Source: Portulaca oleracea
Lineage: Eukaryota > Streptophyta > Magnoliopsida > Caryophyllales > Portulacaceae
DNA: 64,000 nucleotides
Direction: 5' to 3'
Assembly: GCA_029582165.1 (NCBI GenBank)
Contig: CM055893.1
Span: 28,981,679 to 29,045,678 of the forward strand
Shown: positions 35,110-45,376 of the stretch, piece by piece
How the letters are laid out: each line of letters starts with the position of its first letter
Position numbering within the stretch: position 1 is the stretch's first letter
Notes under the pieces: model-generated
What the model saw: the letters and a program-made list of their open reading frames with translations, nothing else
What the model was told of the DNA's origin: nothing
Database searches by the model: none
Position numbers and translations under genes: made by a program

Positions 35110-36231
35110 AGTGTGTTCGGTAGGGGAAACATTTTTTTGGAAAATATTATATCAATTTTATAGTGTTTGGTACAAAAAAAATTTAGAAAATTATTTTCAA
35201 AAAAAAAAATTATTTGCCTCTAAAGGAAGGAAATTGACATCCTTTGTTCAATCTAGAAAATCACTTTCCACCATTGATTGTTGGATCGATTTTTACTACT
35301 AACTCTAACTGAAATTTGAGGCCGAAAATTTAACATTAATAATTTCGCTTGAAATTTTGTAACACGATATAATTGATTTTAAAAACCTAAAATATAAATT
35401 TTTAGCTCAAAATATTTTTATTTGATAACATTTATCACGGTATATACCAGATCATAAGTTTTTGCTGCTAAAACTAACTGAAACTTTTAAAAATTCAAAC
35501 AGAACTATTTGAATCGAAACTTTATGATTTGATAGTATAGACTAAGAAAAGCTCAAATATAAATTTTGTCCTCCAAATATTTTCATTTGTAACATATATC
35601 GCCACTTTTGTCAACATTTTTTTTACGGTTAAATATGACTGAAACTTAAGAGCAAAATTCAATTTTCTCAGTTTGTCACAAAACTTTACAATACAATAGA
35701 AATTATTAAAAAAAACACAAATATGAATTTTGAGCTTCAAATATTTTCATTTGTAGCATATATCGCCACTTTGGTCGACATTTTTTTGCGGTTAAATATG
35801 ACTGAAACTTAAAAGCAAAATTCAATTTTATCGGTTTGTCACGAAACTTTACAACACGATAGAAATAATTAAGAGAATGTCAAATATGAATTTTGAGCTC
35901 CAAATATTTTCATTTGTAACATATATCGCCCACTTTTGTCGATATTTTTTTTGCGGTTAAATATGACTGAAACTTAAAAGCAAAATTCAATTTTATCGGT
36001 TTGTCATGAAACTTTACAACACAATAGAAATGATTAAGAAAAGGTCAAATATGAATTTTGAACTCCAAATATTTTCATTTGTAACATACGCTACTTATAT
36101 CGACATATATAGTCATTTTCCGTAAAATAATTTGTCTCCTACCAAACAAAGGAAAATTTGGCATGAAAAACCATTTTCCTTGGAAAACCATTTTTCATAA
36201 AAAACAATTTCCTCACAACCAAACACACACT
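35110..36231. mobile_element. Candidate TIR element with internal tandem repeats
   Basis: The left end agtgtgttcggtaggggaaa and the inverted right end agtgtgtgtttggttgtgag form imperfect TIRs. Subterminal regions on both sides are rich in ggaaaat/attttcc motifs. The middle holds about four copies of a ~163-165-bp unit (see repeat). No TSD could be defined and there is no coding capacity. Confidence 0.5.
35470..36110. repeat. ~164-bp tandem repeat, about four copies
   Basis: Each unit contains atatgactgaaactta, then aattcaattttat, cggtttgtcacgaaactttac and ccaaatattttcatttgta. The anchor 'gaaactta' recurs at about 35641, 35804 and 35969, which gives the period. The first copy is the most diverged and the third and fourth are most alike. 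Confidence 0.8.
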
Positions 36232-36899
36232 ATGAATAATTCTAATAGTACCCGCTCAAAGTAGCTATGTATATGTACCGTCTCAATAATAATACAATAT
36301 CAAAGTAATTAAGAATTAGGCTTGATGCGGATCATCATTCGTACTCTCATCTAACTTTGTCTTATTTTTATTTGCCAGCATTGAATTGAAAAAGCTAGCT
36401 AATTAATTACCATATGAACATTTTCATTAATCCTGTGCTAATTATCATCATAATGTGCATTTTTTCCTTCGTTTGTCGAAACAAATTTCAAGTATAATTG
36501 TTGTTTTTGTTATAATGTGTAGTCGTTGAGTATGGGAATCGGAATCAGGAGCTGGAAATAAGGTTAAGTCTGACTTCCGACCCTAGTGTTGACTGAAACT
36601 TTATTTTTAGCCATGCTCCCGGTTCCACTCACATTGGGAGTGAAATTTTCAGACTGGGACTTGACCGAAAATGGAATGGGATTGGGATTCTAGAAATTTT
36701 TTACCCGGAGCAGAATGGGGCCGGAATTCTTGGAATTTTGGTTCACCCCGAAGGTGGGGTGCTTTAATGAAATAATTCATATATATTGATGGGGTACTCT
36801 TATACTCTCATGTGATTGGAGTGTGATTTTTGTTGTAAAATATTTCTAATTGATGGAAGATTAATGAAAGAGCCCTAGAAGGGGGGGGGGGGGGGCGGG
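36232..36899. other. Intergenic sequence next to the Sirevirus, no gene seen
   Basis: No supported gene. The 36530-36760 stretch has repeated 'ggaatggg/ggaattc' words and could be another MITE. A G run (36882-36901) lies at the right edge. Confidence 0.45.
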
Positions 36900-37740
36900 G
36901 GAATAGGGTTATGAAAATTTCTGTACAAATAATCACTAGTAAAGGACGTTAGGTTCTTAATCTAGTTAGATTAAGGTTCACTTCAATATAATGCAGGAGT
37001 AAACTTTATGATAAAGGACAATAAGCATAAACTGAATAACTTCCTTTATTATACTAAACTAGAATGAAGCAGAGCAACCTAAGGTGAATGTCCTTAGGTT
37101 TTACACAGAACCAAGCGCCTTGCAAAGGACGCTTCTAGTTTTCTGGAAAACACCCACCAAACTCAACTTTGGTGTAATCACTAATCGATCCTAAGTCCTT
37201 CTAGGAATCGATTACAAGAGTATCAATCAAATCCTAAATCCGTTAAGGAATCGATTGCACTCAAACACAATCTCACTCAAACTCGGTTTTCTCACTCAAA
37301 AGAAAACTCAATCAAAACAGAGAACACTCTTCTTGTTTTGAACACCCGATTTCTTCTGCGGAATCGTTGGTTCCTTCAGTCTTGGATTCGTCTTGCGACT
37401 TGCTGTGGCTTGTATCGATTGAGAAAAGATTCTGTCTTGCTTCAATTCGCTTTTCCTTTCCAACGAGATCTTCCTTCCTTTTCTGCGAGATATACTTCTG
37501 AGTTTCCTTCCAATTTTCTTCACCGATTATAGCCTGCAATATAGAACCTATAATCAGTTTGTTTGATTAGGAAATAAGATAGAGGAGTAAGATTCTTACT
37601 TAAATGGAAGACTTCCCTGATTTGGTGTCTCTGTTTGTCTTTCACTTCAAAACTCCTCGACTTGCATAAATGTCCTTCAGGTGGTTTGATATGAATAACT
37701 TTGAGGTGTAGTGAGTGAATGTCCTTTGTCCTGTTCTTCA
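36900..37740 (-). repeat. Probable 3' LTR of the Sirevirus
   Basis: This lies just beyond the last polypurine tract (plus-strand atctcccccttttg, 37754-37767), where the 3' LTR should be. It contains the phrases cactaatcgatcctaagtcc and aatcgattgcactcaaac, typical of LTR-like sequence, but no second LTR is available for comparison. Both boundaries are approximate. Confidence 0.4.
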
Positions 37741-37753
37741 AAAGGGGTTCGAT

Positions 37754-37767
37754 AATCTCCCCCTTTT
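37754..37767 (-). promoter_or_regulatory. Sirevirus polypurine tract
   Basis: Minus strand aaaagggggagat, the candidate plus-strand primer next to the 3' LTR. Similar tracts occur at 37924-37937, 39575-39587 and 39600-39614. Such multiplicity is known for Sireviruses. Confidence 0.6.
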
Positions 37768-38008
37768 GAGTGAAAGACAAAATCAACTACAAGCATAGTA
37801 TGCACAACAGATAATATAGCAGGTAAAGGTCATTCATACAGGGACCTGGCAAAAGGCAGTTGAAGTTGTCTTATAGAACCTGATGAAAAGCAGAAAGAAA
37901 AGCTACCATACTATGCATAGATCATCTCCCCCTTTTTGACTTTCAAGCAAAAAGGAAACAGGAGGAATGTTTGGCAAAAAAAAGTTAAAAAAAAATAGAA
38001 AAGCAGTT

Positions 38009-38995
38009 TTAAGACTGGGGATCGGCTAGGATTGCGTCAACAGCGACTGTGGGAGAGCTGGGGTTCGGGGTGCTTGGTGGAGCCTGCGTGCCTGCCGGAA
38101 TAGCGTCTTTTAGAAGAGAGGTTGCCTCGAGCAGTCCAGATCTTGCCTCACGGAGGACCTTGACCTCCTGCTGTAGGTTCTGAACCTCCTGGTGAAGGGC
38201 CTCGACAGCGGAGTTGATGCGGGAGAGTTGACTTTGAAGGGCGTTGGAGGCGTCTTTTGCAGCGGCAGCGAAGCTAGAGGCTTCCACTGCTTTGAATTCA
38301 TCAAGATGAAGCCAAGAGTCGTTTGGTTGCTGCTGGTACCCAAGGGTAAGGAGGAGGGAAGGGCCAAATGTGGGTAAATTGAAGGAGCTCCTGCTTAGGG
38401 TAGTTTTTTGTACTAGGTAGTTTTTTGTTCGGTTGGACGGGCAAACTGCCAGCGGAGCTCCTGCTTAGGGTCAGATGGAAGGGACAGAGGCGGTTTGGTT
38501 GGATTTGGCTGAAGGTGAATGATGCGCTCAACTTGTGTTGGGGTCAGCAAGATTTCAACGCCAAAAACGATGGTTTTTACAGAGGGATGTTTTGAATGGT
38601 TTAAACTTCCAGGAAGAAACTCGCCATCCGCTCCGGGATGGGATTTGCGTAAAATTCAAGAATGAGAGAGGGGTAAATTACCGATTTACAATCGAAAAAG
38701 GTAGAGCAACCTATGTCCTTCAGTGTTGAAAAAGATGGAAAGACTTTGAGGAGAGAGTCGGTGTCGACATTTTCACAGCACATGATCTGACGGTTGGCAA
38801 GGGACTCTAAGCGTTGGGTGTGGGTGATTGCATGAATGGCTGGTGGTTGGGACTGGATTGCGAGGGCTGTGGATGAGGAGGAACGATGTTGAGTGGATTC
38901 TGGAGGGTTAGGGGACGACTTGCGGGAACGAAGTCGTTTGGCGACCCCTGTAGGGGGAGATGGGGCAATACTTTCAGAGCCGGGAATTTTTTCAT
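38009..38995 (-). pseudogene. Envelope-like third ORF of the Sirevirus (decayed)
   Basis: The ATG at 38995 opens MKKFPALKVLP, followed by a Pro/Ser/Gln-rich segment to a stop at 38807. Further coding-like pieces follow in shifted frames. The last (38287-38009) is a clear coiled coil with heptads (LQSQLSRINSAVEALHQEV, NLQQEVKVLRE) and a Pro-rich tail. Position between pol and the 3' LTR, Pro-rich N-terminus and C-terminal coiled coil match Sirevirus envelope-like ORFs. Identity is inferred from position and composition. Confidence 0.5.
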
Positions 38996-39110
38996 GGTGG
39001 GGTAAGACAAAGAAGAGAGAGAGAGAGACGAAAAGAGGAAGAAGGTGGGGTAAGAGGTGATAGAGACTGTGAGGATAGTGATGGAGTGTGAGGGAAGAGG
39101 GTAAAAGGTG

Positions 39111-39124
39111 CGGATTAAATAGAG
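39111..39124 (-). promoter_or_regulatory. TATA-like box upstream of the Sirevirus env-like ORF
   Basis: The minus strand reads ctatttaatccgc about 120 bp before the ATG at 38995, and the leader between them is strongly pyrimidine-rich. This looks like a promoter plus 5' UTR for separate expression of ORF3. No expression evidence is available. Confidence 0.35.
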
Positions 39125-39598
39125 GAAAATGGTGGTTGAGAGTTAGTATTAGGAAGTTGGGGGAAGTAAATAAGGAAGGAGAGAGAAATCAGGAAGAGTG
39201 GTGGGGAAAGTAAAAAAATGATTGACGGTTGGTGGAAGGAGTAATTGTGATGGGACGTGTTTTGGAAAGTGGTAGAAAAAGGGGGATTTGAGGAGAGTTT
39301 TGAAAGTTTTTATTGGAAAGTGTTTTTAGAAAAAGTTTGATTTTGGGAAAGAAAGGGAATAGTCTATGAAAAGAGGAAATGACGAGAGAAAAGAAGAGGA
39401 AGTGAATATTTTTGAAAAAGAAGTCAGGCTGAACAGTTTTGGGAGAACTGTTAGCGTAACTATACTGCCAAGCTTTTGATGTAGTGAGAGAGGCTCAATG
39501 TGGTTATGTGACAATGATGTCAAGGACCTTTATAAGCCTTTAGGGTTTAGAACATACCTTGTGATAGAGGTCCTTAGCTCCCCCTGGATTGAGGAATG

Positions 39599-40510
39599 CT
39601 AGCTCCCCCTCAACTGGTCATCAAGTTGCAATATACCAAGCTCCCTTCTATTGATGATGAATTTCTCAGTGGGAAGGGCCTTAGTAGGGATGGCAGTCAA
39701 ATCCGAATCCGAAGCGAATCTGATTCGCTTCTACTAAAAAATCTAAATCCGAATTTGACTAAAAAAACTCCGAATTCGAATCCGATTAAAAAAATCCGAC
39801 TGCGATTATAATTGGGGCGGGTATGGAGGTGACCACCTCCGATCCGATTAAGTCGGATTAAGTCCGATTATAATCGATCCAATTAAGTCCGATTAAGTCC
39901 GATTATAATAATTAATATAAAAATTAAAAAAACTGAAAATTAAAATTAAAAAATTAATAATTATTGTTGGTGTTTTATTTTAACAAGTATGATATATAAT
40001 CAGAGGTAATCGGAGTTACAAGTAATCGGAGTCGGAGGAAATCATTTTATGGAAACATATAACAGCTAATCTGAGTCGGAGGTAATCGGAGGTAATCGGA
40101 GTCGGAGTTGGAGTTGGATACCTCCGATTAAGTTTGGATTTGGAGGTCCTCCCACCTCTGATTAATCGGATTTGGAGGTGGACCTCCACCTCCGATTATT
40201 AATTGGAGCGAAGGTGGAGGTACCTACCTCCGATTCGCCTCCGACCCATTGCCATCCCTAGGCCTTAGTGAAGATATTTGCCAGTTGTTGATGAGTGGGG
40301 ACAAATTCCAATGTAATATGGCCCTTGTCGACATGATCCCTTATAAAGTGATGTCGTACTTCTATGTGTTTGGTACGGGAGTGCTGAACTGGATTCTTTG
40401 TAATTTGAATGGCACTCTTGTTGTCACACTTAAAGGGAATATTTGAGAGTTCTACTCCAAGGTCCTTCATGTGCTGTTTGATCCACAAGGTTTGAGCACA
40501 ACATGCACCG
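39599..40510 (-). pseudogene. Sirevirus RNase H and pol C-terminus (interrupted)
   Basis: This is the end of pol. The frame from 40510 gives TLWIKQHMKDLG, FKCDNKSAIQITKNPV, TKHIEVRHHFIRDHV and LANIFTKA. It is broken by the hAT MITE 39685-40260 and resumes to a stop at 39599, ending in DDQLRGS beside a polypurine tract. Upstream, the same RNase H continues at 57475 (STAEAEYIATG) beyond Athila A. Confidence 0.88.
39685..40260. mobile_element. hAT MITE in Sirevirus pol
   Basis: The 576-bp element has ends TAGGGATGGCAGTC and (inverted) TAGGGATGGCAATG, with a perfect 8-bp duplication GGCCTTAG (39677-39684 and 40261-40268). The interior is full of (n)TCCGATTA/TAATCGGA words in both orientations. 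It shares its terminal sequence with the element at 24006-24608, so both belong to one superfamily. The split Sirevirus frame verifies the insertion. Confidence 0.92.
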
Positions 40511-42229
40511 TGTGAAGCGGTTTTTGTAAGACCTCGGTATTGTCGTTCTCTCTCAGGGAGCTAGGGGCCTTGGCTAAAACTAATCGACTCTAGGTAAGGT
40601 CTAAGATCACGGAATAACAAGGAGGTTGTGATGACGAACAGAACAAACACAACTATAGTTCAGTCAAATGGGAATTATGGGTGTCGGGAGATTTAGGGAT
40701 GCAAACAGTGATTAGGAAGAGGGTTTCGCAACTAGAAAGCAATAAAGTAGCGGAATAAAATGACAATCCCGTTAAATAAAACCCACCGGATTTCCTTTTC
40801 CAAGGATAATTCGGATTAACTTCCTACAAGCCCACCACGGACCCGGAGGGTTAAAAGAACGAGACTCTCTAGCTAGCTCCTATTCACTTTCGTGAATAGA
40901 ATACTAACTATCCCAATTCCGACCTTCCAACCCAAGTGTTGGATGTATTCGAGATCTTTCGTACCCCAAATACATCCCACTTGAGGGAAGAATAGGATTG
41001 CGAAGTTGTTTCCACTATGAATTACCTCCTAAGTTGCTAACCCAATCTAAATACACCATTCACATCCTTAGTTTCTCCCTAACCCATAAGGGTTCTAGCC
41101 TCTAATCATCTTATCTAGCATGCTAAACATAATAATAACTTCATTCATGCTTCAAATAGAAAGTATCTAGAATTTCCGAGCAACAATAGCAACAATCAAC
41201 AAACACCAAGTAATCTAATAACAAAAACAGAGATTAAAGAGTAATTAGATGAACTAAAGAGAGTAAGGCTTAAGAAATGCTCATTAATTTGTTGCCAAAG
41301 GAAGATGCTCCAGAATAATAAGAATCCAATGCTCCAAAAATAATATAAGTCTTCAAATCTTCAATGGAAATCCAGTAAAATCCAGTGCAAGAACAATAAT
41401 CCAAGTATGAATTCTCACTAATCACTAAGGAATCACTCTAATTGAAAGCTAAAATGTGATAAGAGTTCTCTCTAAACTCTCTAGTCTATCTAATCTCCCT
41501 CTAATGGATCTCTCATTGATCCCCCTGAGCTAAAAGACCTCAAAACAATATATACAAGCTAAGTTAGTTACTAAAAACCCGTCACTTCATTAAGCAGCAA
41601 AATGAGAATCTGCAGGGGACCGTAGGTACGGTCTATGAGACCGTGGCTACGGTCCTGCGTAACTCCTGCAGATTTCTCTCTTCTTTGCAGCATCGTAGGT
41701 GCTGTGTGATATGACCGTGGGTGCGGTCTGGCGATTTAGGTCAGGTGAGATTTCTCTCCTTCGCACCATCGTGGGTGCGGTCCCCTGAGACCGTGGGTAT
41801 GGTCTCACTTGGGCACTTCACCTGTTGCTCATGTCTTGTACCCAGCGTAGCTGCGGTCTCCTGAGACCATGGGTACGGTCAAGCTCGGTCACTTCACCTT
41901 CTTGTCATGCCTTACACCCACCATGGGTGCGGTCATCAAGACCGTGGGTACGGTCAGGCTCGGCCAACTTGATTCAGCAAAGTCTAACTTTTTATCCTCT
42001 CGACGTGTTCGGCCTTCCCGCTTCCTTTGCCTTTGCGTTGACCATGACCCGGGAAATCTCGGGATTCCCAAAGTAGCTACAAAATGGCCCTTTTTACCAT
42101 GTTTTGAGTAAAAACTCTGGAATCTACAAAAAACCCAAAAACGTATTAAAAGTTATTAAATTAAACCACGAAACGAGTCAAAAGCCTAAGGATTTAGGCG
42201 GTATGTAGACACAAAATTGGGTCTAAACA
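40511..42229 (-). repeat. 3' LTR of Athila element A
   Basis: 1719 bp, TGTGAAGCGG...TCTAAACA on the plus strand. It matches 55736-57474 throughout with scattered substitutions. The main difference is one palindrome unit missing relative to the other LTR. Confidence 0.95.
41548..41965 (-). promoter_or_regulatory. U3 promoter module: TATA box and GACCGTGGGTACGGTC array
   Basis: A TATA box (atatata, 41548-41554) is preceded, on the minus strand, by about ten copies of a 16-bp inverted repeat between 41618 and 41965. Examples are gaccgtaggtacggtc at 41618-41633 (perfect 7-bp arms) and gaccgtggctacggtc at 41639-41654. Copies come in pairs a few bp apart. The last pairs sit in a ~75-bp larger repeat that also contains cttcacctt and cttgtcatgcctt. 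The role is inferred from position. Confidence 0.55.
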
Positions 42230-42242
42230 CCCCCCACACTTA
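42230..42242 (-). promoter_or_regulatory. Polypurine tract of Athila A
   Basis: Minus strand aagtgtggggggg, directly adjoining the 3' LTR. This is the expected plus-strand primer site. The same sequence adjoins the LTR of element B at 63409. Confidence 0.8.
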
Positions 42243-42939
42243 AACTTTTGCTCGTCCCGAGCAAAACAAGACAAAAACTACCTAAACTTACACAAACTCC
42301 TCTGTCTTGGGAGAGAAACGAGTGCATTTAGCGTATGCACCAAGCTCTTTGAACCCCCCGACAGCCCGGGTGGACGAGATAGACTCGTGAGGGTTTGTAG
42401 CGGCTATACCCAAAAAGGCCAAAGAAAAAGGAGAGAGGGAAAGTGAAAACAAACTGAAGAAAACGAAACGAAAGAAAAACAAAAACTTCGATTCAAAGGA
42501 TCTTGCAACCTTAACTAAGAAAATGTTATTAAGCCTCCAAAAGGAACTGTTATGAGTCTCTTACAATCCCCTATCCCAAGCAAAAGTCAGTCTTTGAGAT
42601 TTTCGATTTCCTACACCTAATGCCAAGAAAAACCCCATGTGCATTAGTGCTAGTGGGTTCTAACCGAATCCAAAAGACTCCAAGGACTCATGTCCGAACT
42701 AAAAACAACGAACAAACAAGGCATGAGTTGCCCTTCCCTGCATTTGGTCGCCCTTGGCTTGGTGAGAATCGTAGGTGATGTAAGGATAGGCCCCACACTT
42801 TAAGAAGCACAAACTTTCTTTTCTTTTTGGTTGGTCTTACCAACGAAATTGTTTTTTTTCCTTTTCTCTTTTGCTTTTCTTTTTAAAAGTCGGTATTAGC
42901 CTTACTTTCGGGAATTGGACGGCCGAGAATTCGATATGG
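42243..42939 (-). other. Conserved 3' region of Athila A (LTR-proximal)
   Basis: This non-pol sequence is alignable over its length with element B at 63421-64000: cttttgctcgtcccgag, gagtgcatttagcgtatgcacc, and tttggtcgcccttggcttgg. It includes the small frame at 42288-42482. No known protein domain is seen; it may carry RNA signals. Confidence 0.6.
42288..42482 (-). CDS. Possible small ORF conserved between Athila A and B
   Basis: This 64-codon minus-strand frame starts with a hydrophobic, Ser/Phe/Leu-rich stretch resembling a signal or membrane segment (LSLSPFSLAFLGIAA). It then reads NPHESISST and ELGAYAKCTRFSP. Element B (minus, within 63325-63705) has the same peptide with scattered changes (LSLSPFSLAFVGIAA, HESISST, GIGAYAKCTRF). 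The C-termini differ because of a one-base indel. Conservation could simply reflect DNA-level conservation of the 3' region; no function is known. Confidence 0.3.
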   Translation of the reverse strand: MFFFRFVFFSLFSLSLSPFSLAFLGIAATNPHESISSTRAVGGFKELGAYAKCTRFSPKTEEFV

Positions 42940-42944
42940 GAGGA

Positions 42945-45371
42945 TGTAACACCCCGCTTTTTTTTTTTTAACTGACTAACTTTGATTTTGTGGTTTATAT
43001 TAAGTGTTTAAATTATATCTATGTGATATTTTAATGTGTTATTTTATTTTTTAATTTGTGTTAGTTCTTGTAATATTAATTAGTTTACTTGTTACTAATT
43101 AGATGTTGAGAAAAGAAAAAAAGAGTGAATAAGAAAAAGGAATAAGAAAATGAAGGGAAAAGGAGAAAAGAAAAGAAAATAAAAACAATAGGGGAATGGG
43201 GTTTTGTTTCAGTATCACGTTTTACTCACACACAACACATTTTAGAGTGTGAGAGAAAGGGAGAGAAAGAAGAAGATCTGGCAGTCCGGTTTTTGGTTCC
43301 GATCGACGCCCAAACGACCTCCGATCGACTTCAAATTTTAGTATGTTGTTCCTGACACATTCCTCTTCATATCCGACGGTGTGATTGTCGTTTTGACCTC
43401 TCTAGCTCGAGTTATAGTCCAGAATCAGAAACTTACGGATTGTGTTGTTTCACTAACTTTGGTGAGTAATTCTTCTCTTTTCTTGATTAAAATTGATAGG
43501 GAAAGATTTTGATTATGATTTATACTCGAATTTAGGATTTAATTGCATGAATTTGAGTTGTTTTTAGGTGTTAAAAGAGTAGAAAATCCTAATTGGAGTT
43601 TTTAGAAACCCACCCTTAATTTGCATGTGTTGGGTTGTTGAAGTATATGAATTTGATGAATTTTGATGTTTTGGTTGTGAATCTGAATTTGCATGTGTAG
43701 GATTGTGAGGGTTTATTGAATTTTAGGGTTTGGAGAACAAAATTTATGGATGAAAATTAGTAGAAAATTCATATGCACAGGGGAGTGGGTTACTATTTGA
43801 TTTATTGTGAATTATTGGCTTAACCAAAATTGAACGAAATTTTCACTGTAGGTTCGAGATGCTATTAGACAGCTTGTGGTAAAGTTTCATGAATTTTGGA
43901 GTTGTATTCTGTGAGATATAATTTTTAGAGTGAAACTGCCCTGTTTTTCAGTTCAAATTTGATGAAATTGTGTGAATTTTCGTGAATTATGTATTTAGCT
44001 TTCATGTCTATGAATTTTACTGTATATTCTTTATAGTATATAGCATGTGTGTTTAAGATTTCAAGAATTTAGGATGTTTATTTTGAGAGTTATGGAGTTT
44101 TGAATGTATATGCTTAATTGGTGTGAATTGGGCTTGTTCGTGTGCTAAGTGGAGTTGTCAATTGTGAAAATAATGTGTGTTAAGTCTTTAAATCAGTAAC
44201 CATGTCAAATATTATGATGTATGACATATATTGTGCCTTGTTGGATGTTTATCTTGTTGACTTGTATGATTTACTTAGCTTCAAGAGATGAAATGGCTTG
44301 TGTTTGTTCGTGTTAATGACGTAATTAAGCTAAAGTTGGGGAATGAGATTTGTGTCTTACTTTGGGCTATTGCTTATGTGTCGTTCTAGGACTATGGCCA
44401 TAGTAGTAGAGTCTTCGTGTCAGGTCGCCTGGTAGGTACCAGGATGTGATTTTCGGCCTGTTTGTTTTGGATCTATGTGAGTCCCTAGTTGGTACCTTGA
44501 GTGGGCTCTGCCCGGTCCGCTAGGATGTGAATGTGACCACATAGTTTGTGAATTGAGAATATATGCGCTCTAGAACGATGGGTCCCTGGTTCACCAGGAT
44601 GTGTTTGTGACCCTTGTGATATATAGGTGCTAGTCCAGTGAGTTATAAGTTGAGTTCCCCTACAACAAGTTACTTTGACTAATTGAGAAAACTGTGTTAT
44701 GTTGTGATTTGTGTTAAGCTTTCTGAAATTGGAAGATTGTGATTATGTGTGACTTTGATTATGAAGTATGGTGTGACTTTGATAAGAATGTGATATTTTA
44801 GTTAAATTATGTGATATGTATGTATGAGTTATATGAGCTTATGATGATTCTTTGATATAGATCCCTTTGTCACTTCCCTATGTTGTTGCTTTTTATAAAG
44901 TAATGGTATGTGTACAGGATAATATTCTTATGTGCTAACCTGTTAATGTGCAAAGTGTAACAACGGGGGAGATAAGGATTATTCGCTGGGCTCGGGGAGC
45001 TCATGACCTCACCTCTTTTACAGGTTTTCAAAGCGGAAAGGCAGGAAGGTACCTTAAGCGACCAGGTCTTGAAGACTTTTGGAGTTATGGCTAAGAAGCA
45101 GGCTTAGAGTTATATGTTTGATTCTGAATATGTTGTTATGTTTAATATGGATGTATTTGGTGTGTACATTTTTTTGATTGTAAGTATGTATGGATTTGCA
45201 TGTGCTAGATTGACTCCAATGACCTAAGTTGAGTTTTGTTATGGGGAAAAGCTTCCGCTGCGCTACGATTTTTGGGAATAGTTGTGGTTTTGTAGTTAGG
45301 TAGCCTTGTGGGTGTCCAATGAGGACCCCGCGGAAGTGACGTGCCTAGCCACCCTAGGTTGGGGCGTTACA
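42945..45371 (+). mobile_element. 2.4-kb solo LTR, chromovirus (Tekay/Del)-like, nested in Athila A
   Basis: It starts TGTAACACCCCGC and ends GGGGCGTTACA, with a perfect 5-bp duplication GAGGA (42940-42944 and 45372-45376). The termini match those of the 3.5-kb solo LTR at 7867. There is no internal domain and no convincing ORF. It must be younger than Athila A. Confidence 0.9.
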
Positions 45372-45376
45372 GAGGA

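Noticed and set aside
41618..41965. CRISPR-like or satellite array
   Set aside because: The units are short inverted repeats with irregular spacing, inside a plant LTR, and are present in both LTRs. They are neither CRISPR nor a long satellite.
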